Shown: positions 32,280 to 45,110, numbered from the stretch's first letter. The stretch: DNA of 64,000 nt from Rhytidiadelphus loreus (GCA_947034895.1 OX344762.1:35072760-35136759), one strand, 5' to 3'. Made by a program: numbers and translations. The notes: generated by a model not told the origin, from the letters alone.

Positions 32280-35130
32280 TCACTCCGAAGATACATTATT
32301 GCTTTCACCAGATACATATGCATCCACCGATGTCTGGATGATAGCAATTTGTGTTTTGGGAATTCTAACTCTTGGATCAGAAGTGCCTTCTTTGAAACGT
32401 GGCTTCCAAGCAGTCATAATGCAGTCTGTATGCGTCCAACTCGGAGAGATAGTCTTATCCTCGCACCAAAAATTCCCTTGTTTTGTATCCCACCCAGCAT
32501 ATGTTTCTTCATTGGTGTGATGAAAAGACGTAGGTGTCCAATATTGAAGTTGAATCGAATTGACATGCCCTGGATCTGGATTAGGATTTGTTAGAGCCCG
32601 AGCAAGCCAAAATGGACGGAGGTCACCGTCAGCGGGTCGCACAACAACTAAGTAACCTGCATATACATCACGGCCAACACAAAATGAAGGAGGTGGACGA
32701 TCACGCCTACGACCAACAAAAGGTGCATCTTCCGCAAACTCCTCACGTATCGTGCCATCATCTAGGTATTGGTCTTCCACCTCATCGGCAATTCGAGAAT
32801 TTGGCCAAAATCCATCCCGCAATGTCTCATGCACCACAAGTGGAGCATTGAGAGCACTTCTCACACCTTCCCAATATTTCCGCACTAGTTCATTCTTCCT
32901 CCTAAACTCTCCAGATAAGTCTTGATTGCCCATTGCTCCCCACAATGCAATGTACCCATCTAAACCCTTGCAAATCTCATCAAAACAACGCATTTGTTGC
33001 GGTGCCAAAGGCAGAGGACTACCCCTCGGTACTTTAGGGTGCCCATCTATTGTCTCCTTCCACAAGCGAATCCCCCCACCTTCTTTCGGCAACCAATCCA
33101 CATCGGTACAAAGGATCTTGTACTGCATCAATGGCCACCCATTTGAATCCTTATAAAACTTGAACTGTTGCGCTTGAGAATGACCCTGTAGAGAATCATC
33201 GCCTGTATGCAAGTACCCTTCCACAAATCTCTTAAAATCTGGAACCTCCTCGATGAGATGAGGAATCACGGCTTGTGCTTCACAATCCATGAAAAACTTC
33301 ATCAACCTCGGAAGCATGGGGTAGTCGTTCGTCTTCAATTTGGTGCTCCAACGACCAAATAGAGCATCAATGTCCTCATGAGTGTGTCCAACAATGAGGA
33401 AATTGACGTATATCTCTCGAAAAATAGCTCTATAGACAAGGAGAGAACAAAATGCAAAAACCCACCCGATTCTTGTTGGCGCCAGAAGCATTGTCAAGCT
33501 GAAGAGTCAATGTTGGAGGAAGAGGTTGAGCTTCCGCCAACACTTCAGGGGGGGACCCGAGGGAATCCGTACAAATCTCTGAGCCTATTAACAAAGCCTC
33601 TGTCAATTCAGAACGCTCTCCTCCTACAAACAATTGACAAGATGAATGCTTTGGTTGTGACTCTAAATCTCGCAATAATTTTGCAATGGACCCTATAGTA
33701 TGGTTGGAGTCTGTTGGGAAGATGTCCAACTCGTAGTGTGCATATCGCACATCTCCATGACCATGAGCAATCATGCCTGTAACAGCGACATGTATCTTCA
33801 TGAAAGAATCATTTCCCTTACTCTTGTGAGAGTAATGAGGGGAAGCAGTCTTGGAGTGATCCATCTTGTCATGGATTATAGTCAAAACCTTGTCAGGATA
33901 CATCTCAGACATTGAACGGTTTCCATAATACAAGTCCCTATATGCCTTCTGTCCCGATAGGTGCACTCTCAATTTGTTAGACCACACGTCTTGCGCTCGT
34001 GAACGTGGAGTGCAAGCACTCTTGAGTTGCCTATATCTATCGCAAGTTCCACAACGAGCAAAACTATCTCCTCTAGCCTTGGGAGCATACTCTGGAAAAG
34101 ATTGACGACGAATGTTGCTCAATCCACTAGCCGAAATATGTTGTAATTGAAGTGAAGTATTGACATTGTTGATCTGTGGCAACTTGTCCTTCCAACGAAA
34201 TGCAGACGGTAGGACCATGGAGGGAACTTTCTCTCCAGACTCAAGGGTCCTCGATTTGTGGGGCATCATGTCCGCTTCATTCTCCACTAACAATCGAAGA
34301 GTTGTTGTTGCTTGCAAAGTGTGTGTCCGAGGTTTTTTCATTCCAAGGTTGCCATGATGCTCCGGTTTCTGGTCATCTTTTGCCATCTTCTTGTATCTAT
34401 AGAAGGTACCCTTCGATACTCCATGGATGGCGCACCAAGCAACTGAACAAATTTCATGGTTTGCCAAGGTGATCATGTCCTTTCCATTGGAATCAATGTG
34501 GGTTTGCTTGTGCACGTCAAGCAGACGTGACTTGCGCCAGAACACTCCACCGTCAATATGAAGTAGAGACCGAACGGCTTGAATTTGACCACGTGGAAAT
34601 GGTTGCAAACAATTCTTTTGGCAACATTTCATACTAGAAACATTAGCAATTGCTTGCTCTGTGAGGAGAGCTTCTTTCTTCGGGAGATTGGTAGGCTCAA
34701 TCCTTTCACGTGAGCTTTCATAGGAACGAACTCCAGTCCGAATACGCCGCCTCAAACCACTTGAAGAGATTGCAGTATTGAAGAGATGCGTTTGCTCGTG
34801 ATCATATAAGCTGGCACCATTAAGGTAGACTCTGGATATGTGCCAGGAGTGCATGGACCACATCCACTCCGACAGAACATCTGCCTCACACAAAGACTCT
34901 GCAATCTGAATTGCAACCCGGTCATCACCAAGTGGCTTTCCGTCCATGTCAATGACGAGATCTGCATCAACACTATGACAAATTCCTTTTGCCACCTCTA
35001 TCCCCTCTTCATTTCTGAGTGTCACACATTTGGTATACCAAGAAGCTCGAGGAAATCCCTCGCAGGTTGCGACACCCGGTGGCAAAGTTGGCACATGAAC
35101 TGTAAACTCGTTGGCATCTGAGGTATCCAT
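32280..35130 (-). pseudogene. DUF7869/DDE-like transposase relic, broken by one frameshift
   Basis: Two overlapping minus-strand frames together encode one protein of about 950 residues. The first (ATG at 35130, good for 555 codons) has Cys motifs (CCQKNC near 169-174, RCGTCDRYR near 359-367), HDKMDH near 420 and LQLDNASGANKNR at 543-555. The second resumes as WVFAFCSLLVYRAIF and carries the family hallmark VGHTHEDIDALFGRWS, ending at 32280. The acidic residues D421, D546 and the HEDID block fit an RNase-H-like DDE catalytic core (inference from the DUF7869 pattern). The two frames join seamlessly if one base is removed at about 33465 in a run of C on the plus strand, so the break is a single-base insertion. 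Without correction it stops soon after the second acidic block. It is a degenerate mobile-element gene, or a sequencing error in an intact one. Confidence 0.82.
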
Positions 35131-35173
35131 TTCTGCGCGTGAAAGAACACCAATTAATTAGTACTATTGTGAG

Positions 35174-35827
35174 TATCCTCGAGGCGAGGATAATAAATAA
35201 GTAGGACACATTGACAAAACCAGAAGCAAAGTGATTTCCAGTGGAGGGTAAAATTGTAAACCCTTTTGGAGTAGGTACCAAACACTCTTAACTAGGAGTA
35301 AGAAAATCAAAGGTATCATCGATACAAAGATACCAGATGGCAAAGATTGAGAGATATTATGCATTCCCACACACGATATTAGTTTGTCACAGTGTCACAG
35401 TATATGAACTCTGTATATCATCTCAAATGTCAATGACTGTCTATGCTTGTCTATGGTTATCATTCACATTTTATGTATGTATGTGATTATTCTCGTCTTG
35501 AGGATAATCTCCAACATGTCCGTGATTATCCTCGGCTCGAGGATAATCTCAAACATGCATGGAGATTATCCTCGACTTGAGGATAATCACGGACATGTTG
35601 GAGATTATCCTCGAGCCGAAGATAATCTCAAACATGCATGGAGATTATCCTCGAGCCGAGGATAATCTCAAACATGCATGGAGATTATTCTCGACCCGAG
35701 GATAATCTCCATGCATGTTTGAGATTATCTATGACTGTTTGTGATTATCTATGCATATTTGTGATTAGATATGCATGTTTGTGGTTATCCTCGAGCCGAG
35801 GATAACCTCCATGCATGTATGTGATAG
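35174..35827. repeat. Palindrome array A, 39-40-bp period
   Basis: Near-perfect palindromes of the form GATTATCCTCG-N3-CGAGGATAATC lie at 35485, 35524, 35564, 35603, 35643, 35683 and 35783, plus a shorter one at 35174-35192. Starts are 39-40 bp apart. Between them runs a linker rich in ACATGCATGGAG, itself partly palindromic. The central three bases vary (GAG, TCT, GCT, ACT, AGC, ACC) while the arms are nearly constant. The array lies just 5' of the transposase-like pseudogene. No ORF is implied. Confidence 0.95.
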
Positions 35828-35829
35828 AC

Positions 35830-36668
35830 AAATTTATAGTCCCAATATTTACGGCGCGAAAATCGGTTGTTCATTCTCGAACATAATATACGAAGGACAA
35901 CATTTGAGATGTGACACCTGAATTATGAATACTCCAAGAATCGGAGGACTACGTAATACTGCATGTACCTTTGCTTAACACTGAAGAGCAAGAGCAGGAA
36001 TCTAGCATTCAGTGAGAAGGGAAACAGAGGAACTCACGACAACTTGTGTGAAACTAAGCCACCTAGTCACATAAACTTGTAAATGGAATGCAAAAACATA
36101 AGTTCAAAGGCCTTGCGGTAGCAATGTCTGCAAGAGGCCGCGGAGGAGGGAAAACTGGAAAACGCGAGAGAGAAAATGAGATGGTGGAGGAAGAGAGACG
36201 ATGCACACACTAGCGGGAGAATATGAGCGGGAAATAAAACGGCATTTGAATTCTTCATGGTTTTCAGGACGTAGGGGAGAAGTATCTCCTCGGATTATGG
36301 GGCCGTTGACATTCTCACCCCCCAAATAATGACAATGATGTGGAATGTGGAGGAGATTTTCATGAGTAGAAATAGAATCTGACGTAGCCGATCTTTTAAG
36401 ATTTTAATAGGGGGATTTATAGTTGGTGGAATTTTTGGCAGTAACCTTTTCTCTTAAAATGTGGAAATATTCTTTGAAATCACAGCAGAATTTCGGATTT
36501 GTCAAATTTGGCAATTTTTACACTACCCACCAACCAACCTTTTTTTTAAATAGTTTATTCTAATGACTGATTTAGATGAATGTTTACGGAAGGTAACAAC
36601 ACAAATTTGGCACATGCTGGGTCCAATGTGTATGTAACGTAAGCTGTCAGTAGGGAATGAAGTTGGGA
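35830..36668. other. Intergenic, no gene supported
   Basis: Short minus-strand frames at 36067-36325 have no recognisable homology and I do not call them genes. Confidence 0.5.
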
Positions 36669-36731
36669 CTTTAGGGTTTAGGATTTAGGGTTTAGGATTT
36701 TAGGGTGTAGGATTTAGGGTTTAGGGTTTAG
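36669..36731 (+). repeat. Interstitial telomeric tract (TTTAGGG)n
   Basis: About nine degenerate units of the plant telomere repeat in G-rich orientation: exact TTTAGGG copies alternate with TTTAGGA, and one unit reads TTTTAGGGTGTAGGA. The flanks are unique A+T-rich DNA. It supports a plant origin. Such tracts can come from repair with telomerase or from old chromosome ends. Confidence 0.9.
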
Positions 36732-39110
36732 TAGCAACAACAAAGTCTTCAACAAATGTAAATTACATGTTCACGAATTCAATGTTCATTGAATTCATTC
36801 ACGAATATGTTCTTCAATATACGTTTACGAATTCATATTGATTTTGCAAATTACATTGACAATTCATTTCTTTTTTGAAATTCCAATATCCAGGAATGGA
36901 AGGATGTTTCTTATTTAAAATTTATTGGGATTCTTCAAATTTTTGAAATACAAGCGGACAATAAAACATAATGCTTTTTATTTTGAATATTATTATTTTC
37001 AATTAATAAAGGATCTCCAATGTTGTGGACTTCTAAATGACCGTACATGTTCAAAATTACCTATAATCTTACATGGTAGTTTTCAATCTCTAATTTAATT
37101 TCATAAAGAATATACAGAACTTTGAACTTCAGTTTTGAAAACAAAGACCAATGTGCAATTGTGAATTTTTTAACATTCAATTCTATAGAATGTGGTACCT
37201 GTTATATTTTATTTTCCATGAATGTTTTAACAAATTCTAAGGAAATTGCATTTACGTATAAGCACATTCAATTCTTGCTATTTGTCTTGTACAATACATT
37301 AGCAACCAAAGAAAAAATGAAAGTAATTATGTTGTTTTTGTAGAATTAAAATCACAAAAACTATGAAATTTTAAAGAGAATAACTACAGGAGATCGACAA
37401 AATATTGTATTAGTTAAATTGTTGTATAAATTTGAAAGAATTTTGATTTGCAGTATAGTATATAATTTTATGCACCAAGTTTTTAAATTAGAATGATTTG
37501 GATGAAAAAACATAAAGTGCACAACAAGATGAAGAACTTCAATGAAAAGAAAAGAATTTTTTTATGAAGATGAAATAAATAAATACACGCTTAAAATATT
37601 TCAAAAAGAAAGTATGAAAACCAGAACTATACAAAGTAGGACCCATATTTTTAAAAGCTTAGTAATTATATGAAGAGTACAAAATTCAGAGATCCATCTT
37701 CTAAGAAGTTGTCATGTCCACCTTCCTGGCATCCCAAACCATGATTTGAACCTTATTTTTGCTTCAAATGGGACTACTTTGTTAGTACATTGAAATGAAT
37801 GTCGGACTTTGCATTCATTTGCTTCTAATCATTATTATGAACTCCATCATGGTTTACAGAATTGAACCACTTCAATGTCTCAAAAATAATCATTATGAGA
37901 GGTTCACCTCCTACAAATGAATGTATTCCATTCAATGACTTCCTAAATTGTATGAAAATACTATACTCTACAAGTTTTAGAAATTCTTTACATCTTTTGT
38001 TTATAAAACACATAATTATTCAAAAACTGCAAGTTCTGTATGAATTAAAAACGTATGTTCTAACCACTATAAACAATTTTGAGTACTACACTTTTATAAT
38101 TTTGTCATGATAACTTTTCAACAAAAAAAATATTATATTGAACTAATTCTTAATCATTTTAATTTGGAATGAAGAAGTAAAACAAGCCAAGCATACTTGG
38201 GTTTTAAAAACTAAAATCAATGCACAACAAGCATGGACTTTTAATGAAGAGGGTCAAGTGAAAAAAATGTAGAAGTTTATTTTTTTCCTCATTCCATCCT
38301 AAACCCTATTCCATGAATTCAAAAATAATAGTTCTTTAAACTACAAAACATGAATACTTAATTTTAATGTTTTGTTGTGAAGTACCAAACAAATGGCACC
38401 AAAGTTATTCACTCTAGAATCATAAATTGTAGTTCAAAATATTTTCAACTTCTACATTTTTTTTCTAGTGCCATTTAATGGTTATTCCATACCTTTTGAA
38501 ATGTTTAATCTTAAAAAAATGGTGTTTAGACCTTTATGGGTTAGAATCATCTAAAAAGTAAAAGTTCTTTATAATATAAAAAAAATCAAATAGTAAAAAC
38601 TAAATTGTTAATTATTTAATTATTCATTTATTCATGACAATACTTTAGAAGTTTAGTTAAATTTACTAAACTTTGTATTTCAAATAAAATTTTAGTATAT
38701 GGAAAGCCCAAAATGTAACATAAGCCTTGAATAGGGTTTGGAATTAGGGAATTGTATTCCAGTGTATAAGTTCTAAAGATGCTCAATTCATTTGAAACTT
38801 ACAATGAATTCCAAGAAGCTAAAAAAAACCTGTTGGTTATTTAGAGTGTTAGATACATTACAAATTAGAAATACCATTGATTAATTCAATTCAAATTTGT
38901 CTGAATTAGAAAATATGGAAAAAAACAATGGATATGGAATTTTTTTCCAGATTCTTGAAATAAGGGAATGTCTACATTACATGAAAAAGTCTGAAAGAGA
39001 TAAAATAGGGGATGAGAAGAAATCAAACACATTTTGGACAATTGTTTCATACATGTCTTCAACATCTTTTAGTCCTATCATGTGGACTCTATACCTTCAT
39101 TAATCCCTGA
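36732..39110. other. A+T-rich intergenic, no gene seen
   Basis: There are no ORFs with coding character, no RNA gene and no clear repeat in this stretch. Confidence 0.55.
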
Positions 39111-39118
39111 ACAATTGC

Positions 39119-39708
39119 TAAGCCATTTCCTGGTCAATGAATGTAAAAAAATCTTGCCGTACAAGACACAAATATAACTATTCATCATCCAAAATTTAGG
39201 GTGAAAAGGAAAGATCAACTACAATAGTTTGTCTTTCAATTAGAATTTCAACTACAATCAATTGATTTTTCATTTTTTTAAGCCAACAATTCCTACGGTG
39301 ACAGAACAAATGAATTCCATGATGACCGGTCTGACATTCAAAGGTTAATTTTTTTAAAAATAGAAACATATAGAGAACCCAAATGTCATGGCAGGGGTAT
39401 AATTTGTGGTTGGATTTTCAATTCTTCGAAATCAAATGCTACTTCTTTGAAAAATAGGGACCTACAAAAATTGAATTGGATGAAGTTCTGTTACATTTTT
39501 GGGACCATACATAACGCTAGACCATTTTTTGATCGATGAATGACATAAATCTCTCTGCTGAGACCATAAAAATGCAACTATTCATCCTCTAAAATTTGAG
39601 TGGAAAGGAAAGATCATCTACAGTAGTTTGTCTTCTAATGAGAACATTATCATTTTTTTAAGCAAACAATTTGCATGGTGACAAAATAGATGATTTTCAC
39701 GATGACCC
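39119..39708. repeat. Direct repeat, two copies of about 200 bp, 402 bp apart
   Basis: Copies at about 39119-39330 and 39520-39708 share, in order, ACTATTCATC, AAGGAAAGATCA, AGTTTGTCTT, TTTTTTTAAGC and GATGACC. The copies are diverged and separated by unrelated sequence. Confidence 0.75.
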
Positions 39709-40239
39709 ACTGTGGGCGCTTAATTACCCACCCTTGGTAATTAATCGGACACAACCAGGTTCTAGGGGTTAACTAAATTCTAACCTAACGGGTGACTAAG
39801 CGTAGGTCCATTGTGCCTTCCAAGCAATGGATTTTTTTTCCTAAGTTCCTAATTTCCGCAGGTGACAACGGAGTTGCCCCGATTGGCGAGGAAATAGTCC
39901 GGGCTAACCGTCCCCTAACGGTAACCTATACGGAATACTACCGAATCTATCCTAATCTATGGGAATCTAAGGCTAATTAACCCTTCCTAGTACTGAGGGA
40001 GGATGCCTAAGTTCCGTCCATGATTTCCTATGTTAATTGGATGTGCTTAATTTCTTGAGGTGGTTGGCTAACAAGACTCCTAAGCTTAATGTTTCTTCTC
40101 TATCTAACCTTAACCCGTGATTCAACTTAAATTCCAACTTAAAGTAGACTCTTAATTTAACTTTTCGGGTTTAGGCTAAACCTAAGTTCCACTTTGGTTT
40201 CCTAACCTAACCGGTCGTTTGCTACTCTAATTTATCTTC

Positions 40240-40800
40240 TAGTCTAATTAATCTTCCTCCTAATTTAATTTATCTTCTAATTTAATTTCCCTTCTAATCC
40301 AATTTGTCTTTTAATCTAATTTAATTGACCTCCTAATTTAATTTACCTTTTAATCTAATTTGTCTTTTAATCTAATTTAATTGACCTCCTAATTTAATTT
40401 ATCCCCTAATTTAATTTCCCTTCTAATCTAATTTGTCTTTTAATCTAATTTAATTGACCTCCTAATTTAATTTACCTTTTAATCTAATTTGTCTTTTAAT
40501 CTAATTTAATTGACCTCCTAATTTAATTTATCCCCTAATTTAATTTCCCTTCTAATCCAATTTGTCTTTTAATCTAATTTAATTGACCTCCTAATTTAAT
40601 TTACCTTTTAATCTAATTTGTCTTTTAATCTAATTTAATTGACCTCCTAATTTAATTTATCCCCTAATTTAATTTCCCTTCTAATCTAATTTGTCTTTTA
40701 ATCTAATTTAATTGACCTCCTAATTTAATTTATCCCCTAATTTAATTTCCCTTCTAATCTAATTTAATTGACCTCCTAATTTAATTTACCTTTTAATCTA
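40240..40800. repeat. Pyrimidine-rich higher-order satellite, 129-bp period
   Basis: The array is built from short units such as CTAATTTAATTT and TAATCTAATTTGTCTTT. The marker TTGACCTCC occurs at 40325, 40381, 40454, 40510, 40583, 40639, 40712 and 40769, with spacing alternating 56 and 73. The true period is thus 129 bp (56+73). Less regular TTTAATTT/TCTAATC sequence continues to about 40930. Confidence 0.92.
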
Positions 40801-40929
40801 GCTTATCCTTTTTCCCCAATTTAATTTATCCTTCCTCTAATCTACTTTATCTTCTAATTTATTTGATCTCTTTCCCTAATTTAATTTATCTCTTCTTTGA
40901 TCCAACTTGGCTTCTAATCTAATTTGTTT

Positions 40930-41840
40930 TAACTTCTAACCTATTTAGTAATCTAATTCCTATCCTATCCTAATTGGGTGCTTTTATGGTCAACTTCTAT
41001 GTATAAGGTGGGTTTAGATACTCCTCGTCCTATTGATAAACTTCTATGTCTGAACTTAAGGTCCTCTCCCTAATTCCTATTTGCTAATCAAAATTAATCA
41101 CTACTCAACAGAATTTAGCGTAAATCAGAAGAAAAGCATACGGAATTGGTTCACTGACTCACCTGATCGTTGTCGGCATGTGCGACGTTTTCCTCCACTC
41201 CTCCGGCCACGTACTCGTGCTCCATTGTGGACACGTATATATATTTTTTTTAAAAAGAACAACAAGGGTCGGGTGCCCACGACTTAGTATTAGAAGGGAA
41301 AACAAGTATGGAGGTTCTAGGATCCCTTTCCTTATCCTTATCTCCTTTTCTTTTGCCTAACCACTATTCCTACCAACACTTTAATTTGGACTTACACCTT
41401 ATGACGCTAACTCTTGGAAAAAATCACCCATCCTCTTACGTCGTCATTGTTAGTCTCATTCTAATCCTCCCTCTAATGGTTGTAAGGAGCTCTCAAGATT
41501 TCCTATCTAATCCTATGACGCGGCACTATTTATCGTCTCTCTCCTTCTCTCCCTATATCTCCCTTCCTCCTAAATTTTCTTTCATTGTGTATGGCGGCTC
41601 ATTGGCGCCATGGTGAGAGTGGTTGAGAAGTTTGTGCAGGTTGGGCGTGCGAACGGCGACTTCTTTTTCTCCCTCCTCCCTGGTCTTGCCCCTAGGATTG
41701 ATTGGTCCCCTTATTTTTATACCCACTAACTGAACCCCCAGTTTTTAGTCCTGTTGTGGTAGAAATCCAAAAAAAAAGGAGATTGGGGCCCCGTAGGGCA
41801 TCGTCCCGTATGTACTGGATTATCCAGTTGTAGTGAGGAA
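40930..41840. other. Intergenic, low-complexity ORFs only
   Basis: Small open frames (for example plus 41308-41616) have no recognisable domain. The strand is pyrimidine-rich, which can leave chance frames open. Confidence 0.45.
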
Positions 41841-41844
41841 TTTC

Positions 41845-42170
41845 TGGACTTATCCCCCCTCCTCCCTGGACTCCCCCGATCCCCTGCCCAAGCACCCCTA
41901 GACTCCCCGACTCCCCAGCCCAAGCCCCCCTGGACTCTCCCAATCCCCCAGCCCAAGCCCCTTGGACTCCCCGACTCCCCAGTCCGAGCCCCCTAGACTC
42001 CCCCGATCCCCCGCCGGCTGGCTTGCCGGTACTGCTGCCGGTACAGTTGCCGGTACTGTTGCCGGGCTGGCTGTCGGTCCCGCTGCCGGGCTGCTCCGGT
42101 ACTGTTGCCGGGCTTGCCCCGGTACTGGTGCTGGTGGCTGGTCTGGTGCTGGTGGCTGGCTGGTCTTTTT
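41845..42170. repeat. GC-rich minisatellites
   Basis: A C-rich block (CCCCCGACTCCCCAGCC, CAAGCCCCCTGGACT) is followed by a second block based on GCCGGTACTGTTGCCGG. A 173-codon minus frame across it is Gly/Ser/Thr repeats and reflects the repeat, so I do not annotate it. Confidence 0.8.
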
Positions 42171-44360
42171 TCCTTCTAAATCCCTCCTCTCGGGTTCCCG
42201 TATGGGAACCCACTCAACTAAAAACTAAACTGGATATTACTTCTTGCGGTCAAGGTAAAACAAAGGCTGGACTAAATGTGATGTTTTTGAGGTAAAAGCT
42301 TCGCCGTTGGGGGATGAACTGGGAGTTAACCAAGCTATCCTATGGGGGGGTTTCTTCCGCTTTTCTACCACCTAGGGGATATCTTGGGAGCTAAACTTTA
42401 ATTTTTCCCAAGAAAATCTTGGGAACTAAACTTTGGAACTTTAGACCTACCGGGGTCCAAAGCTTCGCCGTAGAATCGGTTTTAACACCGACTTTAGGAC
42501 TTGCAATGGTTTGGGGTTCAAAGCTCCGCCGTCTAGGACTCGTTTAACACACTCTTTAGGACTCAAGGGGTCACAAGGTCAAAGCTTCGCCGTCCCCCGA
42601 AGGATGGGGTCCAAACAACAAAGGAAAGGGTTACTAGGGTTAGATCTTTCTTCTAAGGCACATGTACACGCAAGATAGTAACGTTAAGAGACTTATGCAC
42701 CAAAGGCCCCCCAAAGCGGCATGGCCAAGGTACGGTGGGGGGTTACTCTGGGGTTAATGCACGACACAAGATAAACTTCACCAAAGACTCTTCAAATATG
42801 ACCCAAAGATGCCCAAAAGAAGACACACAAAGTACATACGTACGAGAAGGACTCCAAGGACCTTTAAAAGCTGCAAATAGAACAACAACGGGAGCCAAAA
42901 GTGCTCCAAAAACACCGTAGAGGTTTTTTGGCCTAAACGCCAAAAATTCCAAGATAACTTGGACCCACGGACCCAAAACAAGTATTGGGGGTGTTTGGGG
43001 AGAGAGAAGGGCCCCCTTTTATAGGTTTCCAAGGGCCCACTCCCCCCCTCGACGAGTAACCTCATTCATCCGGATTTTCATCCAAATTTGAGATTTTCAC
43101 CTAATTTTGGGTTTTACGCTGGTCCTAACCTCTAACTTTTGGAGTTTAGCTCGGAATTGCAAATGGATTGCGCCAATGGCTTCAGAATGCCATTTTTAGC
43201 CTGAAGGACTCCCTACCCCCTATTTTTATCACGAAAAACCCATCGGAAACTAGTGCCAACTAGAGCCAATTAAAAGGGTAAAAACCTAACTTTGGGGGTT
43301 TACCTCTTTTGGCTTGGGTAACTAGCTAGGGTTGTTGGGGAGGCTCTAGGGAGTAAGAAAAGGCTCCTTGATGTCTTCGTTCCGACTTCGTATGCTCCCG
43401 GGACGCCGGTCAACCCCGCAAAGATCCTGCTGTAATTATTAATTGGAGGAATGTTGTCAGTTTCGGCTGCTTCCCGCTATTGGAACATCATGGAATTTGT
43501 CGGGGCGCGTTCTTAACATAAAAGCTGCTAGTCTAATTTTTAGTGAGATTTTACCGCGGCCTGGGTATTTTCCATGAATTTCCCAACGTGGCCTTTGGCG
43601 GTTGACTGCTCGGAAAAAGATCCTTTGGAGATCAGAAAAAACCGAGACTTTTTGGGGAACCTCTCATGGAGTCCCCCAAGCCACGTGCCCAGTCTTGGGC
43701 GATTCTGGCACATAGTTGGTGGCGAGGTGGAGACTGACTTCGGTTGAATCACCGGCAATCAGGGAATCTTTTACATGTGAGGGAATCTTGGCGAATGGGT
43801 TTTGCCGTGGACATCCTGACATGTTCCAGATCCGAGAACACTATCCGGCGGCTGTGGATTCCTCCATGCGGACTGTCTGGGACAAGTAACACCTGCAAGC
43901 TAACAATTTGGATTCCTAATGTTTCGTCGGTGGAATGGGGAAACTAGAACCTATCTTTGGAGATTTACGTGGGGCCCCCCCTAACTCTCCTAAGACTAAT
44001 TTAGCCTATCATGGTCACATGCACTAGGGTTGGGCTATTTTGGGTAAGTTCCCAATAGCCCTATTGTTTTCCACTAATTACGGGTTCTAACCTATATACA
44101 AGTGGGTTTTGTGGGTAATCTATGGATAAAAGGCTATTTATGACCAAATGCTATACTGGTACGTGACATACCTATTTTGGTTCTACACTCTTTTTCGGAC
44201 TTTTTGTAGTACTTTATGCCTTAATTTGTAATAAACTAAAAAAAAGAAAACAATGAGTCCCAAGTGACGAATTTGGGGCTCACACCCACCTATTGTTCAA
44301 GGGTTCAAGACACATACGTGTATAGGACTTAAATCTTAGAAGAAGCAGGTTTTGGGAAGG
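42171..44360. other. Intergenic; remains of an unknown element
   Basis: CAAAGCTTCGCCGT-like words recur (42295, 42470, 42520, 42580), each preceded by GGGGT-type sequence. No reverse transcriptase, integrase or transposase motif was found. The region might be a non-autonomous element, but I found no terminal repeats. Confidence 0.35.
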
Positions 44361-44459
44361 CAGGTTCAGCGACATACATTCCGCAAAGTAAATTCTAGAG
44401 AGTTAATAGGCTTGGCGAGGTAGGTTCGGGGACACAAGAAGGTCGAGGATGTAGGTTCG

Positions 44460-45110
44460 ATGGAGTCCCGAAGCTGGGAAGGAGGTTTGGGGGAGGCCCA
44501 CAATTGGGGAAAGAGGTTCAGAGGAGGCCCGAAGCTGGGAAGGAGGTTCGGGAGAGGTCCGCAGTTGGATAAAGAGGTTTGGAGGAGGCTTGGTACCAAG
44601 GTTGGTGCATCGTCCCTCTCCACCCTGGGTTTCTCAATTTTTTTGGAATTCGGTTTTCTCAGCTTCTTCTTCTTCAGTCACGATTTCTTGAACTTCTGTT
44701 GCGGTTGTTTTCCTTTTGAGTTTGAGTCGCGCAGGGTTTTTTTCCAGCTTAAGGCGCGCGGTTTTAGAATTCCAGCTTGAGGCACGTGAGGAGGAGTTCC
44801 AGCCTTGCGGGGGAGGAGTTCCAGCTTGAGGCGCGCGGGGAGGAGTTCCAGCCTTGAGGCGCGCGGGGGAGCAGGGGAGGAGTTCCAGCCTTGAGGCGCG
44901 TGGGGGAGCGGGGGAGGATTTCCAGGTTGAGGCGCCGGGAGAGGACGCGGGGGAGGATTTCCAGGTTGAGGCGCCGGGAGAGGACGCGGGGGAGGATTTC
45001 CAGGTTGAGGCGCTGGGAGAGGACGCGGGGGAGAAGTTCCAGCTTGAGGCGCGCGAGGAGGTGCTGCAGCTTGAGGTGCGCGGGTGTTTCAGCTTCAAGC
45101 ACAAGTGGAA
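44460..45110. repeat. GC-rich minisatellite with exact 39-bp core
   Basis: The words GAGGAGTTCCAGC, TTGAGGCGCGCGGG and GGAGGCCC recur. The best-ordered part starts at 44914, 44953, 44992 and 45031, exactly 39 bp apart. The 39-bp units keep frames open on both strands (for example GEDFQVEAPGEDA per unit). These frames look like by-products of the repeat. Confidence 0.85.

Noticed and set aside
41692..42213. A 173-codon Gly/Ser/Thr-rich minus frame
   Set aside because: It is produced by the GC-rich minisatellite; there is no conserved motif and no supporting signal.
39710..44300. An LTR retrotransposon
   Set aside because: I looked for long direct terminal repeats, a primer-binding site and pol motifs and found none.
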